Shown here in pieces: positions 37,006 to 48,205 of a stretch of DNA of 64,000 nucleotides. Source of the stretch: Uranotaenia lowii (lineage: Eukaryota; Arthropoda; Insecta; Diptera; Culicidae); assembly GCF_029784155.1 (NCBI RefSeq), contig NC_073692.1:68147888-68211887 (forward strand), read 5' to 3'. The stretch's first letter is position 1. Every line of letters begins with the position of its first letter. The notes below the pieces were generated by a model. It saw nothing but the letters and a program-made list of their open reading frames with translations. It did no database searches and was not told the DNA's origin. A program made the position numbers and the translations under genes.

Positions 37006-37375
37006 GCATCACCAAAACAATATGGCTCAGTTAACAAGAAAATATTCTTTAAGTTGTTTCCAAATGATGATGGCTCCAGATGTTTCTCCGGAATCCTAGC
37101 AGAATCCCTTGAATATAACAAAAAGTCAAATTCCGAGCGAAAAAAGTATTGTTTGATCAATCAATGAATGAATTGACGAGTTAAATTTAATAAACTTGGT
37201 AGATGATCAAAACGGTTGTTTAAAAATATGAAAACTCTTTTCAAATGTCCGATTTTAAATAGCTCTGAACTACAACATTTCCGACTTAAGTGTTTGCAGT
37301 GTACAGAGATGGAAGTTTTCTTGAGAATTAAATTTCTTGAACAAATTTCATTTATTTATATATTATTGCTTACTA

Positions 37376-39140
37376 TCAGAAACTCAACGCATCCCGCAAA
37401 GGCTTCGTGCCGCAAGCCGAAATGTGCCGGGATAAGGACGGGGGTATCCTGACGGACAATCGTGAGGTGATCAAAAGGTGAAAGCAGCACTTCGACGAAC
37501 ACCTGAACGGCGCACATGCAGGAGATCAAGACGGGGGGGAAGGTACATCGCCGGCGTAGCCAACGACGAAGAGGAGCCACTCCCAACGATGAGTGAAGTT
37601 AAGGAAGCCATTCGCCAGCTGAATAGAAACAAGTCGGCTGGGAAGGATGGCATCGCAGCTGAACTCATCAAAATGGGCCCGGACAGGTTGGCCGATTGCC
37701 TACACCGGTTGATAGTCCGGATCTGGGACATAGAACAGCTACCGGAGGAGTGGAAGGAGGGGGTTATATGCCCCATATACAAGAAGGGCGACAAATTGGA
37801 CTGTGAGAACTACCGAGCGATCACTGTCCTCAATGCCGCCTACAAAGTGCTGTCCCGAATCCTACTCCGCCGCCTAACGCCACAAGCAAACAGATTCGTG
37901 GGAAGTCATCAGGCCGGCTTCATGGAGGGACGGTCAACGACGGACCAGATATTCACATTACGGCAAATCCTCCAAAAATGCCGGGAACACCAAGTCCCTA
38001 CGCACCATCTATTCATCGACTTCAAAGCCGCATACGGCACGATCGACCGTAACGAGCTATGGAAAATCATGGACGAGAACAGCTTTTCCGGGAAGCTGAT
38101 CAGACTGATCAAGGCGACGATGGATGGAACGCAGTGCTGTGTGCGGATTTCGGGTGAATTATCGAGTTCATTCGAATCGCGCAGGGGGCATCGACAAGGT
38201 GATGGTCTATCCTGCATGATGTTCAACGTGGCGCTAGAAGGTGTTATTCGACGAGCGGTGGGCGAAATGCGGGGCACGATTTTCAACAGATTCAGTCAAC
38301 TTATCTGCTTTGCCGATGACATTGATATAGTCGGCAGATCAGCTGCGGCGGTGGGGGAGATCTCTCGCAAACTGAAATGCGAAGCAGGAAGGATTGGGCT
38401 GATGATTAATACGTCCAAGACGAAGTATATGCTGGCCGGCGGATCCGAGACCGACCGAACCCGCTTGTCTAGTAATAACAAGGTCACGATCGACGGCGAC
38501 GAGCTGGAGATAGTCGAAGACTTTGTCTATCTCGGCTCACTGGTGACCGCCGACAATGACACCAGCCGTGAGTTCCGGAGGCGAATTATCAGCGGAAGTC
38601 GTGCCTACTATGGACTCCACAAGCAACTGCGGTCGAGAAGACTTAGCCCTCGCACGAAGTGTAACCTGTATATGACGCTTATTAAACCGGTTGTTCTCTA
38701 CGGGCACGAGACATGGATATTGCTCGAGGAGGACCTGCGTACACTCGGAGTATTCGAGCGACGAGTGTTAAGAACCATCTTTGGCGGCGTACAGGAGAAC
38801 GGAGTAAGGAGGCGAAGGATGAACCACGAGCTCGCGCGACTCTACGGCGAACCCAGTATCCAGAAGGTGGTGAAAGCTGGCCGGATACGCTGGGCGGGAC
38901 ATGTTGTGAGAATGTCGGACGACTGTTCTGCAAAACAGGTGTTCGCTACGAATCCGGTAGGAACAAGACGAGCAGGGGCGCAACGAGCGAAATGGTTAGA
39001 CCAAGTGGAGCGTGATCTGGCGAACGTGGGGTGCCCGAGAAATTGGAGAACGGTTGCTATGAACCGAGTGAATTTTAGGAATTATGTTCGACAAGTTATG
39101 TCGTAAGACGGAATACTATGTCAATAAATAAATGCTTTCT
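37376..39140 (+). pseudogene. RTE-like LINE reverse transcriptase, 5'-truncated
   Basis: Similarity starts abruptly near 37376 (KLNASRKGF), shifts frame by one missing base near 37480, and is then open to a stop at 39106. RT blocks in order: NKSAGKDGIAAELIK, EWKEGVICPIYKKGD, NYRAITVLN, HQAGFMEGRSTTDQI, FIDFKAAYGTIDR, GHRQGDGLSC, FADDIDIVG. The usual Asp after FKAAY is Gly, and the residue after QGD is Gly. The C-terminal region (GHVVRM, RAKWLDQVERDL) is intact. The endonuclease is missing. A short 3' UTR ends in AATAAATAAATG near 39132. GC content is higher than the surroundings. The clade (RTE/JAM-like) is my best guess. Confidence 0.88.
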
Positions 39141-39262
39141 ATAAACTATTTTAGCTGAAGGAACATATTATACATCTGAAAAGGAGTGGTCATAAAAATA
39201 AGGGGTTTAAGAGTTTCTAAAATGTCCCGCTTTTTTTCGTGAAATGTCCCGCTTTTTTTCGA

Positions 39263-40655
39263 AAGTATCTGGTAGGGGAAAGTCGGGAAAGACGGAAACC
39301 CTAAGCTACAATCGCTATATTATTATTATTAAGTATATTGGAGACACTTTACCACTCCTGGGATATTCGTGTCTTTTAAAATTGACTTACAAAGATGTAC
39401 TTAACAAACTAAATTAGTTCAAACAATTTTGCCTCTTTTACAAATTTTATCAGATTTTTTTCTTTCTCCGCATCGTTGATCAACATTTCGTAAATAGTTC
39501 CTGTTATGATGAATTTTTCCCGTATTTTCTGGTAACCTCTACAGTCGATGAGAATATGTTGGACATCAAAAGTACACTCGCAATCGAAAAATCAGATATT
39601 GCTTTTTTCATCGCAGTTTTTGCGCAGATGAGCAGTTTAGATTCTTGGGTATAGCATTTATCATAGGCTTTAGTAAATTTTCTTAATCAAGACTGTTTTT
39701 ATACCAATCTAAAACAAGCTTGCAAATTACACTTTAAAAAATGGTCGGGTAAAAGAAAAAAAAAATGACTATTACGTGTCACTGAAAACTGCAACCATTA
39801 AAATAAATCACCTGTAATTAACAAAATCTGTAATATTACATTGTTTTCCTTGAAAGTCAACGAAGATTCTTTTTTATTACAGCAAATGTCCTGTAAAAAA
39901 GTTGTACACTGAAAATTAAATGTCACGTAATAATGTTTTCGACCTGTAAAATAACAGTAAATGTTCTGCACTTTTTTGTTACAGGACATTTGCGTAATTT
40001 TACAGGAAATACTTTTTGCTGTGTGATTTTAACCAAAATGGAACCAACTAGTCAGAATCCGGTTGCAAAATAACGTGGTTTTTGGAATTCCGTATTTTAT
40101 AGACGGTTTATCCACCGGGGATCAACTTTTAACAGTTTTTCTGGCCTATTTGATATTCTGAGTGCTTTTCAACCGACAGTTGGCCTTACCAAGGTCTTTT
40201 GATGGTTATATAAAAGATCAAACAGATGAACAATTTGAAATACCTGGAGAAAATTATGTGTCCGTTTAACCCGACCTTAAAGTGTCCGTCTTACCCGACC
40301 TAGCAACTTTTATTTCAAAACGTTTGTTGTTTGAGTCCGTTGACAAAAAATCGCTGGTTTTTCTTCAGGAGGTCAATGAGAAGCCAATTAAATATTCCAC
40401 CGTTGAAAACGGTTGAAATTTCTTTAAATGTTGTGAGCTATAGGACATTTTCTGAGTAGCGAAAATTACATCAAAAGGTGAATCCTCAAAGTTTTTGTTT
40501 GTTTTGTTTACTACTACGAGGCCTGACTGGCTGTTAATCAACAAACAGTCTAAGATGTGTTGATACACTTAAGCAAACATATTCCCATCATTACATTTGT
40601 GCCAAACATTGTCATTTTCAGAATATTGAAAGTGTCCGTTTCCCATAAACCTAGC
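39263..40655. other. Non-coding DNA with a short inverted repeat
   Basis: No gene. AGCAAATGTCCTGTAA near 39883 and TTACAGGACATTTGCG near 39980 form an inverted repeat, with further CCTGTAA motifs nearby, perhaps a small MITE. AAAGTCGGGAAAGACGG (39280) and GTGTCCGTTTAACCCGACC (40258) are scattered repeat-like motifs. Confidence 0.4.
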
Positions 40656-40735
40656 TAAAGGGTAATACGGTCAAAATTTGGTCAATATCAACTTGCTCCT
40701 ATTTTGATTTTGGAATTCACTCTTCAGTTGTCAAA

Positions 40736-41137
40736 ATGCCGTTCAAGGAAGAAGAGCAGCGTATCAAAATTTTGCTCGCGCATCGCGAAAATCCGAGCTA
40801 CTCGCACGCAAAGCTGGAAAAATCGCTAAAAGCTGCCAAATCAACCGTTACAAATGTAATTAAAGTGTTTGGGCAACGTTTGTCGACAGCCAGGAAGTCT
40901 GGATCGGGGGGAAATCGAAATCCGGAAGCCGCTGAGACGACAAAGAGAGTTTCCGGTAGTTTCAAGCTAAACCCTAACCTCTCTCTCCGAGATGCCGCAA
41001 ATAAGCTGGGTGTATCGTCTACAACCGTGCATCGAGCCAAAAAACGAGCCGGACTATCGACTTACGAGAAGGTAGTGACTCCAAATCGCGATGAAAAACC
41101 AAATACGACGACCAAAGCGCGATCCCGGAGGCTGTAA
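40736..41137 (+). CDS. DNA-binding half of DD37E transposase, separate ORF
   Basis: This 133-codon ORF starts at the family's ATG (MPFKEEEQ) and holds the helix-turn-helix domain that binds the element ends (YSHAKLEKSLKAAKSTVTNV) and the second helical region (NLSLRDAANKLGVSSTTVHRA). It ends at a TAA created by a 34-base deletion whose ends share GTA. It lacks the catalytic domain. Such a product could in principle bind element ends without cutting; that is inference. Confidence 0.7.
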   Translation: MPFKEEEQRIKILLAHRENPSYSHAKLEKSLKAAKSTVTNVIKVFGQRLSTARKSGSGGNRNPEAAETTKRVSGSFKLNPNLSLRDAANKLGVSSTTVHRAKKRAGLSTYEKVVTPNRDEKPNTTTKARSRRL

Positions 41138-41721
41138 TGGACGACGAAACCTACGTCAAAGCCGACTACAAGCAGCTTCCGGGACAGGAGTTTTATACGG
41201 CAAAAGGAAGGGGAAAGGTAGCAGATAATTTCAAGCACATGAAACTGTCAAAGTTCGCGAAGAAATATCTGGTTTGGCAAGCCATCTGTACCTGTGGCTT
41301 GAAAAGCAGCATTTTCATAGCTTCCGGGACTGTCAACCAAGAAATTTACGTGAAAGAGTGTTCGAATAAACGTCTGCTGCCTTTCCTGAAGAAACACGGT
41401 TGTTCCGTACTGTTTTGGCCGGATTTGGCATCTTGCCATTACGATAAAAAAGCCATGGAGTGGTACGCCACCAACAACGTGCAGGTGGTTCCCAAGGACA
41501 AGAACCCTCCCAACACGCCAGAGCTTCGCCCAATTGAGAAATACTGGGCTATTGTCAAGCGGAACCTAAAGAAGACCAAAAAAACTGCTAAGGACGAGCA
41601 GCAGTTCAAGGCAAACTGGCTTTCTGCGGCGAAGAAGGTGGACAAGGTGGCTGTACAAAATCTGATGGCAGGGGTTAAGCGTAAAGCCCGGCAATTCGGA
41701 TTTGGAAAAGCGGAAGCCTAA
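41137..41721 (+). CDS. Catalytic half of DD37E transposase, separate ORF
   Basis: Its ATG overlaps the TAA of the upstream ORF by one base. The 194 codons contain the whole acidic triad: D in MDDETYVKAD, D in FWPDLASCHY, and E in RPIEKYW with 37 residues between the last two. The C-terminus (VKRKARQFGFGKAEA) and natural stop are intact. The missing linker would normally join it to the upstream DNA-binding half. Without that half it should not recognise element ends. Confidence 0.7.
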   Translation: MDDETYVKADYKQLPGQEFYTAKGRGKVADNFKHMKLSKFAKKYLVWQAICTCGLKSSIFIASGTVNQEIYVKECSNKRLLPFLKKHGCSVLFWPDLASCHYDKKAMEWYATNNVQVVPKDKNPPNTPELRPIEKYWAIVKRNLKKTKKTAKDEQQFKANWLSAAKKVDKVAVQNLMAGVKRKARQFGFGKAEA

Positions 41722-41850
41722 CTGAACATTTTTCTTGAATTTTATACTAATTTAACTTGAAAATGAAATTTAATTTGATTTTTAAAATAAACGATTTCAC
41801 CGATTTACACGCGTTTTCCCTTGATCAAATTTTGACCGTATCACCCTTTA

Positions 41851-44800
41851 AGAATCAAGTGCTTTTTACCTTTGCCGTTTTGAATAAAAAAAACTCTTAT
41901 CTTACGAAGAAACAACCCGTCATCATAATCGGTGTTCATTTCCATCATAAGACAATCTTATGAATTTTATTATTTTTTCTCATGGTGTCACTTCATAAGA
42001 GAATTTTCTGGTATACATAAAAGGATTTTTCTGAGTGCAGTACTGCTAGGAAAAATAGGACCCAAAAAGCGGTTTATAAGACATGTCTAAAGAAATAAGG
42101 AATATAATTTTTCAGAGTAAAAGGTAAGATTCTCTTAAAATTTTCTAGTTTAAGTAAAAAATCGACGTTTAAGTCGCTTATTATTCAAATGGCTCGGCCC
42201 ATATATCCTTAATAAATAAATAAATAAAAACATCTAAGGGAAAACTCTTCGCAGCTACTTTCCACCCCTAGGTCATTTCAATCGTCTTTCAATTCATAAT
42301 AAATTTTTGTTCATAACATTACAAACTACACATTTTTTATCCATCCTATAAATCTGTCAGGACGATTGAATGGAACTGAATTCCATCCATCTGTCGCCGG
42401 ATAGCTAATATCGATACCTGTTTGGAAATTCAATCGAAATTGATCTATGACCAAACAGCATCAAAGCCTTCTGCGCAAATAATCCCTTTTCCAGACAAAC
42501 CTATGCACATATCGCTTGGCTTCCATACGGTGAGTCATTTGTGTTCATCCCCCAAGCCGTCTGCTAGTTGATTCGCTTGGTTCAGAGTCACAAGTCCTTT
42601 TCAGCATTTTCAGCTTTCTGGCTGACGATGATGACGAGTGCCAACCACCGGCAGCATCCAGACCAAATTAGCACCTGCAAAAATACCAACATGGAATCGA
42701 GCACTTTTTTTTGCTATATTCAGCTTACCCCTGTCCTGGTCTATGGAAGACCCTTTCAGAATAGTTTTGAAATAAACACAGACCTCCTCGAGCATCCGGG
42801 CATGATGTTGTTCTGAAACCAGCGTCAGTAAACACACAGAGAACGATATCGGACCCGGTGTGTTCCTGATCCCGGGAAGGGGTTTGAATGTGCTCTCTGA
42901 AAAAAAAAAAAGAAAACCCTTTTCATCGGTTACCATCAAAAACCCTTTCCAGGTTTATTGGTCGCTTTCCATCCCCGTCTAGAATGCAAAGTAGTTTTCT
43001 TTCTATTTTTTCTCTTCTTTTGTACGTTTGATTCGTTTCAGGAACAATATCGGGTTTGCGAAATGTTTGTAATCTAATCCCCGGTTTTTGAAGGACTCGT
43101 TATGATTGGCCTCCTGCCAGGGTGTCTTAGGGGTGCTTTTCGATGGAACATCGGACGGAATTTGAGCGAAAAAAAACCCGGGCAGGTGCTTAACTTTTTC
43201 ACCTCAATTCCTACCAAATGCTAGATTTCTGCTGCCGACTGCCTGATGAAGTCATGCTAGGGTTTGGCTCAACCAGTACATCGATCCATAATGTTTAGAA
43301 TGGGTTAAAATCCTTGAAGAACGTCGAAGGAAAAAAAAGTATTAAGAAAACTGGCAAAAAATGGAACCGTTTTCGATTCCGAGATAAAAGTTGAAAAGCA
43401 AAACTATCCCGGGAGGGATTAAAATCAAAAGTGAAAAACTGAATTCAGAAATTTTCAATCGTATAAAAAAATTTTCAAGGCCTTCAATCAACGGCTGGAA
43501 CAATATCGAAAGGAGAGTCCTTCGTCAAAGTATCGGATCCGCTTCGCAACATCCACGTGATAGTTCCAAACGATTCGAGTTGATTGCACAATAAAGCAAA
43601 CTTCGAAAATTCCTGCGGTTTGTCCGATTAAGCTTCTGAAAATCCTTTCTCCGCCCAGTTTTGGAAAGTGATATTGGATCTAATAAAAAAAATCAAAATT
43701 TAATAAACAGAGTGAAACCAATGCCATCCAGCAATCCTGCCGTCCTTATAATTTCGTCTGTCGGCAGTTTTTTTGTGCTTTCGAGCTGAATTCCAAGAAC
43801 GGTGCGCAAGATCAGATCCATTCATCAATTTCTGGCTTCGTTGTGTTTGAGAAGAAGGATAGAAAGGAAAAGTGCATAAAAGACTTCAAATCCCTCAGAT
43901 GCCAGACGGCTGGACTCCTTCAAGTGCCTGTGTAGGAATGTAGGATCACTACTTGAAAATTGATTTGAACACGTGCATTTTTGTAAGGAACGGATTTTTC
44001 GGGGTCTGAAATGAATATATGTACTCAAATGTCAAATAGGACGAGTGGCATGATGAGTTTGAAAATAAAAGATAACGAGCAAAGTGAAATGTAAAATCGA
44101 TTCAACGAAATGTCAAAAACAAAAAATTAACTTTTCAATACCTTCATTAACCTTCAAATGCATGTGCAATACTCTTTGAATCGTATCGGCGTTATAAGAG
44201 AGTTTAAATCATTACATTGCATTACTTAATAACATCAATTTGACCTTTTTTCTCTATTTGGAATCTTAAATTGTCATTTATTTTAATTCAGAAATATTAT
44301 TATGTTATTTCCAGTAACTTCTTTGAAATCATATTTGCCTCCAAAATCAAACAAATGTCTGGTGACTAGATAACGTGTTGCTAAACTTGTACTTTTTGTT
44401 TTTGAAGTTACAGTTTTTTTTCCCTGAACCAGGCTTGTCGATGTCTGCTTTCCTAAAAATATGACAACATAGCAAAGAAAAAAATGACAAAATTATTTTT
44501 CCAGCTGTTTTCTGGTTCTAATGAGTAAATTTTAAATTGAAAAATTTACAGCTGTCTTAAGTTTGTTAAAGTAAAACGTCATTTATGTAAGGGCTGGGGA
44601 CTTTTCAAGTTTTGAAACATCACTCTTACCGGCAAGTTATCAACAAATTATTTCAAATGATGTTTCTTATCCTGAACTAAAAACTGCTTAAAAATAAACA
44701 AAAAGCAGTCCAGTTTACAAATCTTCCATGAATATTCCGAAAACACAGAAAACGAATACGGATTAAATTTTTGAATATGACCAGAGTTTACATAAGAACA

Positions 44801-46004
44801 TAACTTAAGAATTTCGGACTTAAGAACATAAGACATAAGAAAATTAATAAATTTTAACCCAGATTTAAAAACAAACTAAATCCGAATTCTATATTCATTT
44901 TAAGACCAATTAAAAAATAATCATGATTTCCAGTTGTTCAGCAGAACGAAAATAATTATTGTTTATTAATCGTCTTAATGAACATTCCTTTTCTTCATTT
45001 TCAATTGAAGGCTTGATTGAAAAATTCTGCTGTTATATTGTAAATTTGAAGAAATATTCAATCACGATTTGAATTGTGAAATCCTGATCAGAGAAAAGCC
45101 ATTTTGAACTTGAGAGAATTTGACTATTCAAAACACATACTTACTTGATGATTAAATTTAATTTCATACAAAGAAAATCAATTCAATTTCAAGAGTACCA
45201 GTGATCAAAATTAGAGATAACATCACTTTTCATATTCAAATTCGTTATCAACCTAAAAGGCTCAGTTTGTTCATTTTTGAAGTAAACAATAATAACTTTA
45301 ACATTTTTCAAACAACATGTTCGTTCAGTTCATCATTGAAGCCTTCTACTGCCAAGGTACCAGATGGAGATGGGTGAGTTCTTGCAGGATCTATAAGAAA
45401 TTTATAAAAATAAAAATAATGAGATCGAAGTTTTGTTGTTAATATTGAATGCACTAAGCAAATACTTATTTAATTGATGTTGCGCATTAAAATATAGCTT
45501 ATAAGTTGCTACTTTTAATTATATCGAACTTTTCACAGATTAAAAAAATCATGAACGATTAGAAAGAGACTATTTAAAGTAATAAAAAAAGTAAAACCTT
45601 TCGAAAATGTCAAGCGCAAGTTTTACAGTTTATTTTAAGCTCTTAATATTGCATCTGAAATACTGGGTTCTAGAACGAACAAAAGGTATAAACTTTGTTT
45701 TTTTTTCTGAAAATTAAGATTATAAGGCTTATTATGTTTTCAGAACAAAAAATATTCGTATTGAAAAACAATGAGAAACTTATTGAAATTATTTAAAAAA
45801 AAAATAAAAAAAATTGACTAAAAAGTTCTGTTAATTCAGGTGAAAGTTATAAATTAAAAACGATATAATTTGGTAAATTTATTTGAAAATAAAAACAAAA
45901 TAAGACGTGAAAAAAATACGCTTCAAGTTTTTATGATATGGAGTTTCAAAGTTTGAAAAAGAATCATTTTAATGTGAAATTTTTCAATGATAACTGATTC
46001 TATA
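41851..46004. other. Long non-coding interval
   Basis: Bases 42400-43800 are less AT-rich and unique in the window, with short overlapping ORFs and no domain. Bases 44000-46004 are very AT-rich. A short (AATA)n tract is at 42211-42226. No gene, RNA or structured repeat could be supported. Confidence 0.35.
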
Positions 46005-46016
46005 AGTGAAGTGAAG

Positions 46017-46214
46017 TTTTTTTTTTTTTTTTGTTTCGATTATAGTCGTTTTACCATCTTTATGGCATTCGCGACTTTATCAACGTTGCAGTTGGCGGAT
46101 CGTTATTGAAAAACTATACGGTACAACTGTGTTCGATGTTTACTCTTGGGCTCGAACTCGCGGACATCGGCTCAGGAGACAACAGACTTGCCAACTGAGC
46201 TATATCACAAGCCC
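46017..46214 (-). mobile_element. tRNA-derived SINE, family 1, copy 2, with target duplication
   Basis: On the minus strand it starts GGGCTTGTGATATAGCTCAG and carries a good B box (GCGAGTTCGAGCCC) and an A-rich tail (seen as T17 at 46017). AGTGAAGTGAAG occurs at 46005-46016 and 46215-46226, a 12-bp target-site duplication that fixes both ends. It is the best preserved of the three copies. Confidence 0.9.
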
Positions 46215-46226
46215 AGTGAAGTGAAG

Positions 46227-48205
46227 TGAACAAGTAAAAAGCTGCTATAACTTTTTTCGCAGAAACCAAAATTACTTGCGATCTTGGAGAATGTAAAAAA
46301 TTGATTTGAAGTTTTTCTTTTGATTTTTTAATGTTTTAATGTTTTTTTTTCCGTAAAGTAAGAACGTTATGTGTCGTGTCCCATAATACGTCGTGTGTTA
46401 TGTGTATATTTTAAAACTTTGTCAAAAAAGAAATTCTTAAATAAATTTCGCTCATTTTCAAATGTGATATCAAACCAAGGAATAATTAAAGAAGGTAGTG
46501 CCAAGGCAGCCCTGCTTTAGTATTGGTACAGGCTGAGACGTCACAATCACGAAAAATCTGTTAATTAACTAGGAAACTTTTCTTTTTCGATGATAATTCG
46601 AAGAATCTGCTGAAAATTTTCCACTTTGAAAACATGTTATTGTAAAAGGGTTCTTGCTCTTCAAGATGGGTGCAAAAAAAGTTGCATTTCCGAATATTTT
46701 TTCTTTAAAAAAGACCATCGAAGTTTGAAAAAATTGTGGATTTTCACCACTGAAATTTGCAAAACTTTAAAATTAGTTCGAAGTCTTCCATAAAAATGTT
46801 CAAGTCAGTGCATTTTAAGCTTCTTATTACAATAAAGTGATCAAAACACAATTTTTTATACAAAACCACAAACTTTTATTGGCATTTTAATAAACTGAGT
46901 TAACAATCATGAATTGATGTTAATTGTTCTACATAAGAATTGTTTATGTTTACAATCAGTTGAACACTCAATATCTATCAGCTAGACCTTTTCGAAGCTG
47001 ATATTTTCTTCATTTTTGCACGATTTAGCTTCAAGGTGACATTGCATTCATTAATAAATTAAGAAAAAAACATTATGCAATCTTCAAAGGACCAAAAAAC
47101 TTCATAACATAGTGAAATAGAGGCCTTACAACAAAATCAAAATGAAATTGGAATTCAATTTCGTTTCAAAACGTGTTTTTCTTTGAAATTCCTATCATTC
47201 TAACATAAATTTTTTTGTGACGTTCTTTTTGTGACGTCACAAAAAAAATCCAATATGGCTGTCGACACTACTTTATTTAAATATTCCTTGATATCAAACA
47301 AACAAAAGCTGTTAGACAAGAACCTTATTACATATTTGGAATCACTCAAACTATTTAATCCAGCTCATAAATTCTTTGCACCTAGGAAAAATGAGAAATT
47401 TGTGGCCTTGCGAAATTTGTCCAAACCTTTTTTGATATGGAGTTTAGGATTCAGAAAAATGAGAAACACAAAATACTATTAAGGTTGGTATTGGTTTCTT
47501 GAGTAATATTTCATATCAGCATAAATTTTGGAATGACATTTACCCTTTTTTACAATCAATGTGATTAGGTATTAAGTCAACGATAATAGGATTTTATGAT
47601 TACTCAGCTCAATATATCTGTTGACTATCGTGAGTGTTCAACACCTGTCACATGGCTATCACTTTGTGATGTGTAAATAAGTATTTTAGGACTGAATTTT
47701 GAAGGTAGAATGATTGGTTTCAAATCCAGAACTTGTTTAGTTACACTGCTAAGTTAAAACCTAATTGAAACACGAGTGAGGGTTTTTGTGTGTCAAGATT
47801 TGAGTTTCAAAACAAAAGGTCATATAGAACCGTTAAATGGTCTTAAATATCTTAGGTCTAGAGAGTGATTGAAGACAAAATTCCGCCGAAGGCGAGCCGA
47901 ATTTCTGACATGTTTGTTAACACTTATTTTTAAACACCTTTTGGAATCAAGTCATTTTACGAATAATTCATTTCTTGAACTGAAAATTTTACTTGGAAAA
48001 AATTATCATGGAGGGGAGGGGTGGGTGGGTTAAACTGGGTTAAACCCCTAAAACTCCCCCCGTTCACACGGCCTTGTGTTATGGTAACTACAAAATGGTA
48101 CAATTTTTTAAGCAGAATTACAATCATTTTTTTCCATAACTTCTGCACTGGACATCATAAAAAAAATTCGTTTAAATAAAACATTTCTGAAAAAAATCTC
48201 TTATA
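46227..48205. other. AT-rich non-coding DNA
   Basis: No gene is supported. An 83-codon ORF at 47231-47482 has no recognised domain and lies in AT-rich sequence. Bases 47990-48075 are G- and C-rich around GGTGGGTGGG, with no assignment. Confidence 0.35.

Larger units (their letters stand above)
35885..39262 (+). repeat. TGTCCCGC repeat, plus-strand copy, interrupted
   Basis: The left part (35885-35990) begins GTTGCCATCCGTCCCGC and has several TGTCCCGC units; the right part (39215-39262) has two TGTCCCGCTTTTTTTCG units and ends GAAAGTATCTGG. The right part matches the minus-strand repeat at 5587-5650. Between them lie a CCGG-rich repeat and an RTE-like LINE, so I interpret this as one old repeat split by later insertions. 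Confidence 0.45.
40658..41848 (+). mobile_element. Mariner-like (DD37E) element 3
   Basis: AAGGGTAATACGGTCAAA at the left and GACCGTATCACCCTT at the right are flanked by TA (40656-40657 and 41849-41850). Compared with element 2 it lacks about 70 bases between the left end and the transposase start and 34 bases inside the gene. It is otherwise the least damaged copy here. Confidence 0.93.

Noticed and set aside
39740..40030. Small MITE around the CCTGTAA motifs
   Set aside because: Inverted words are present, but ends and target duplication could not be fixed, so it is only mentioned within the interval.
47231..47482. Small host protein
   Set aside because: AT-rich composition, Lys/Asn/Leu-rich sequence with no domain, as expected of a chance ORF.
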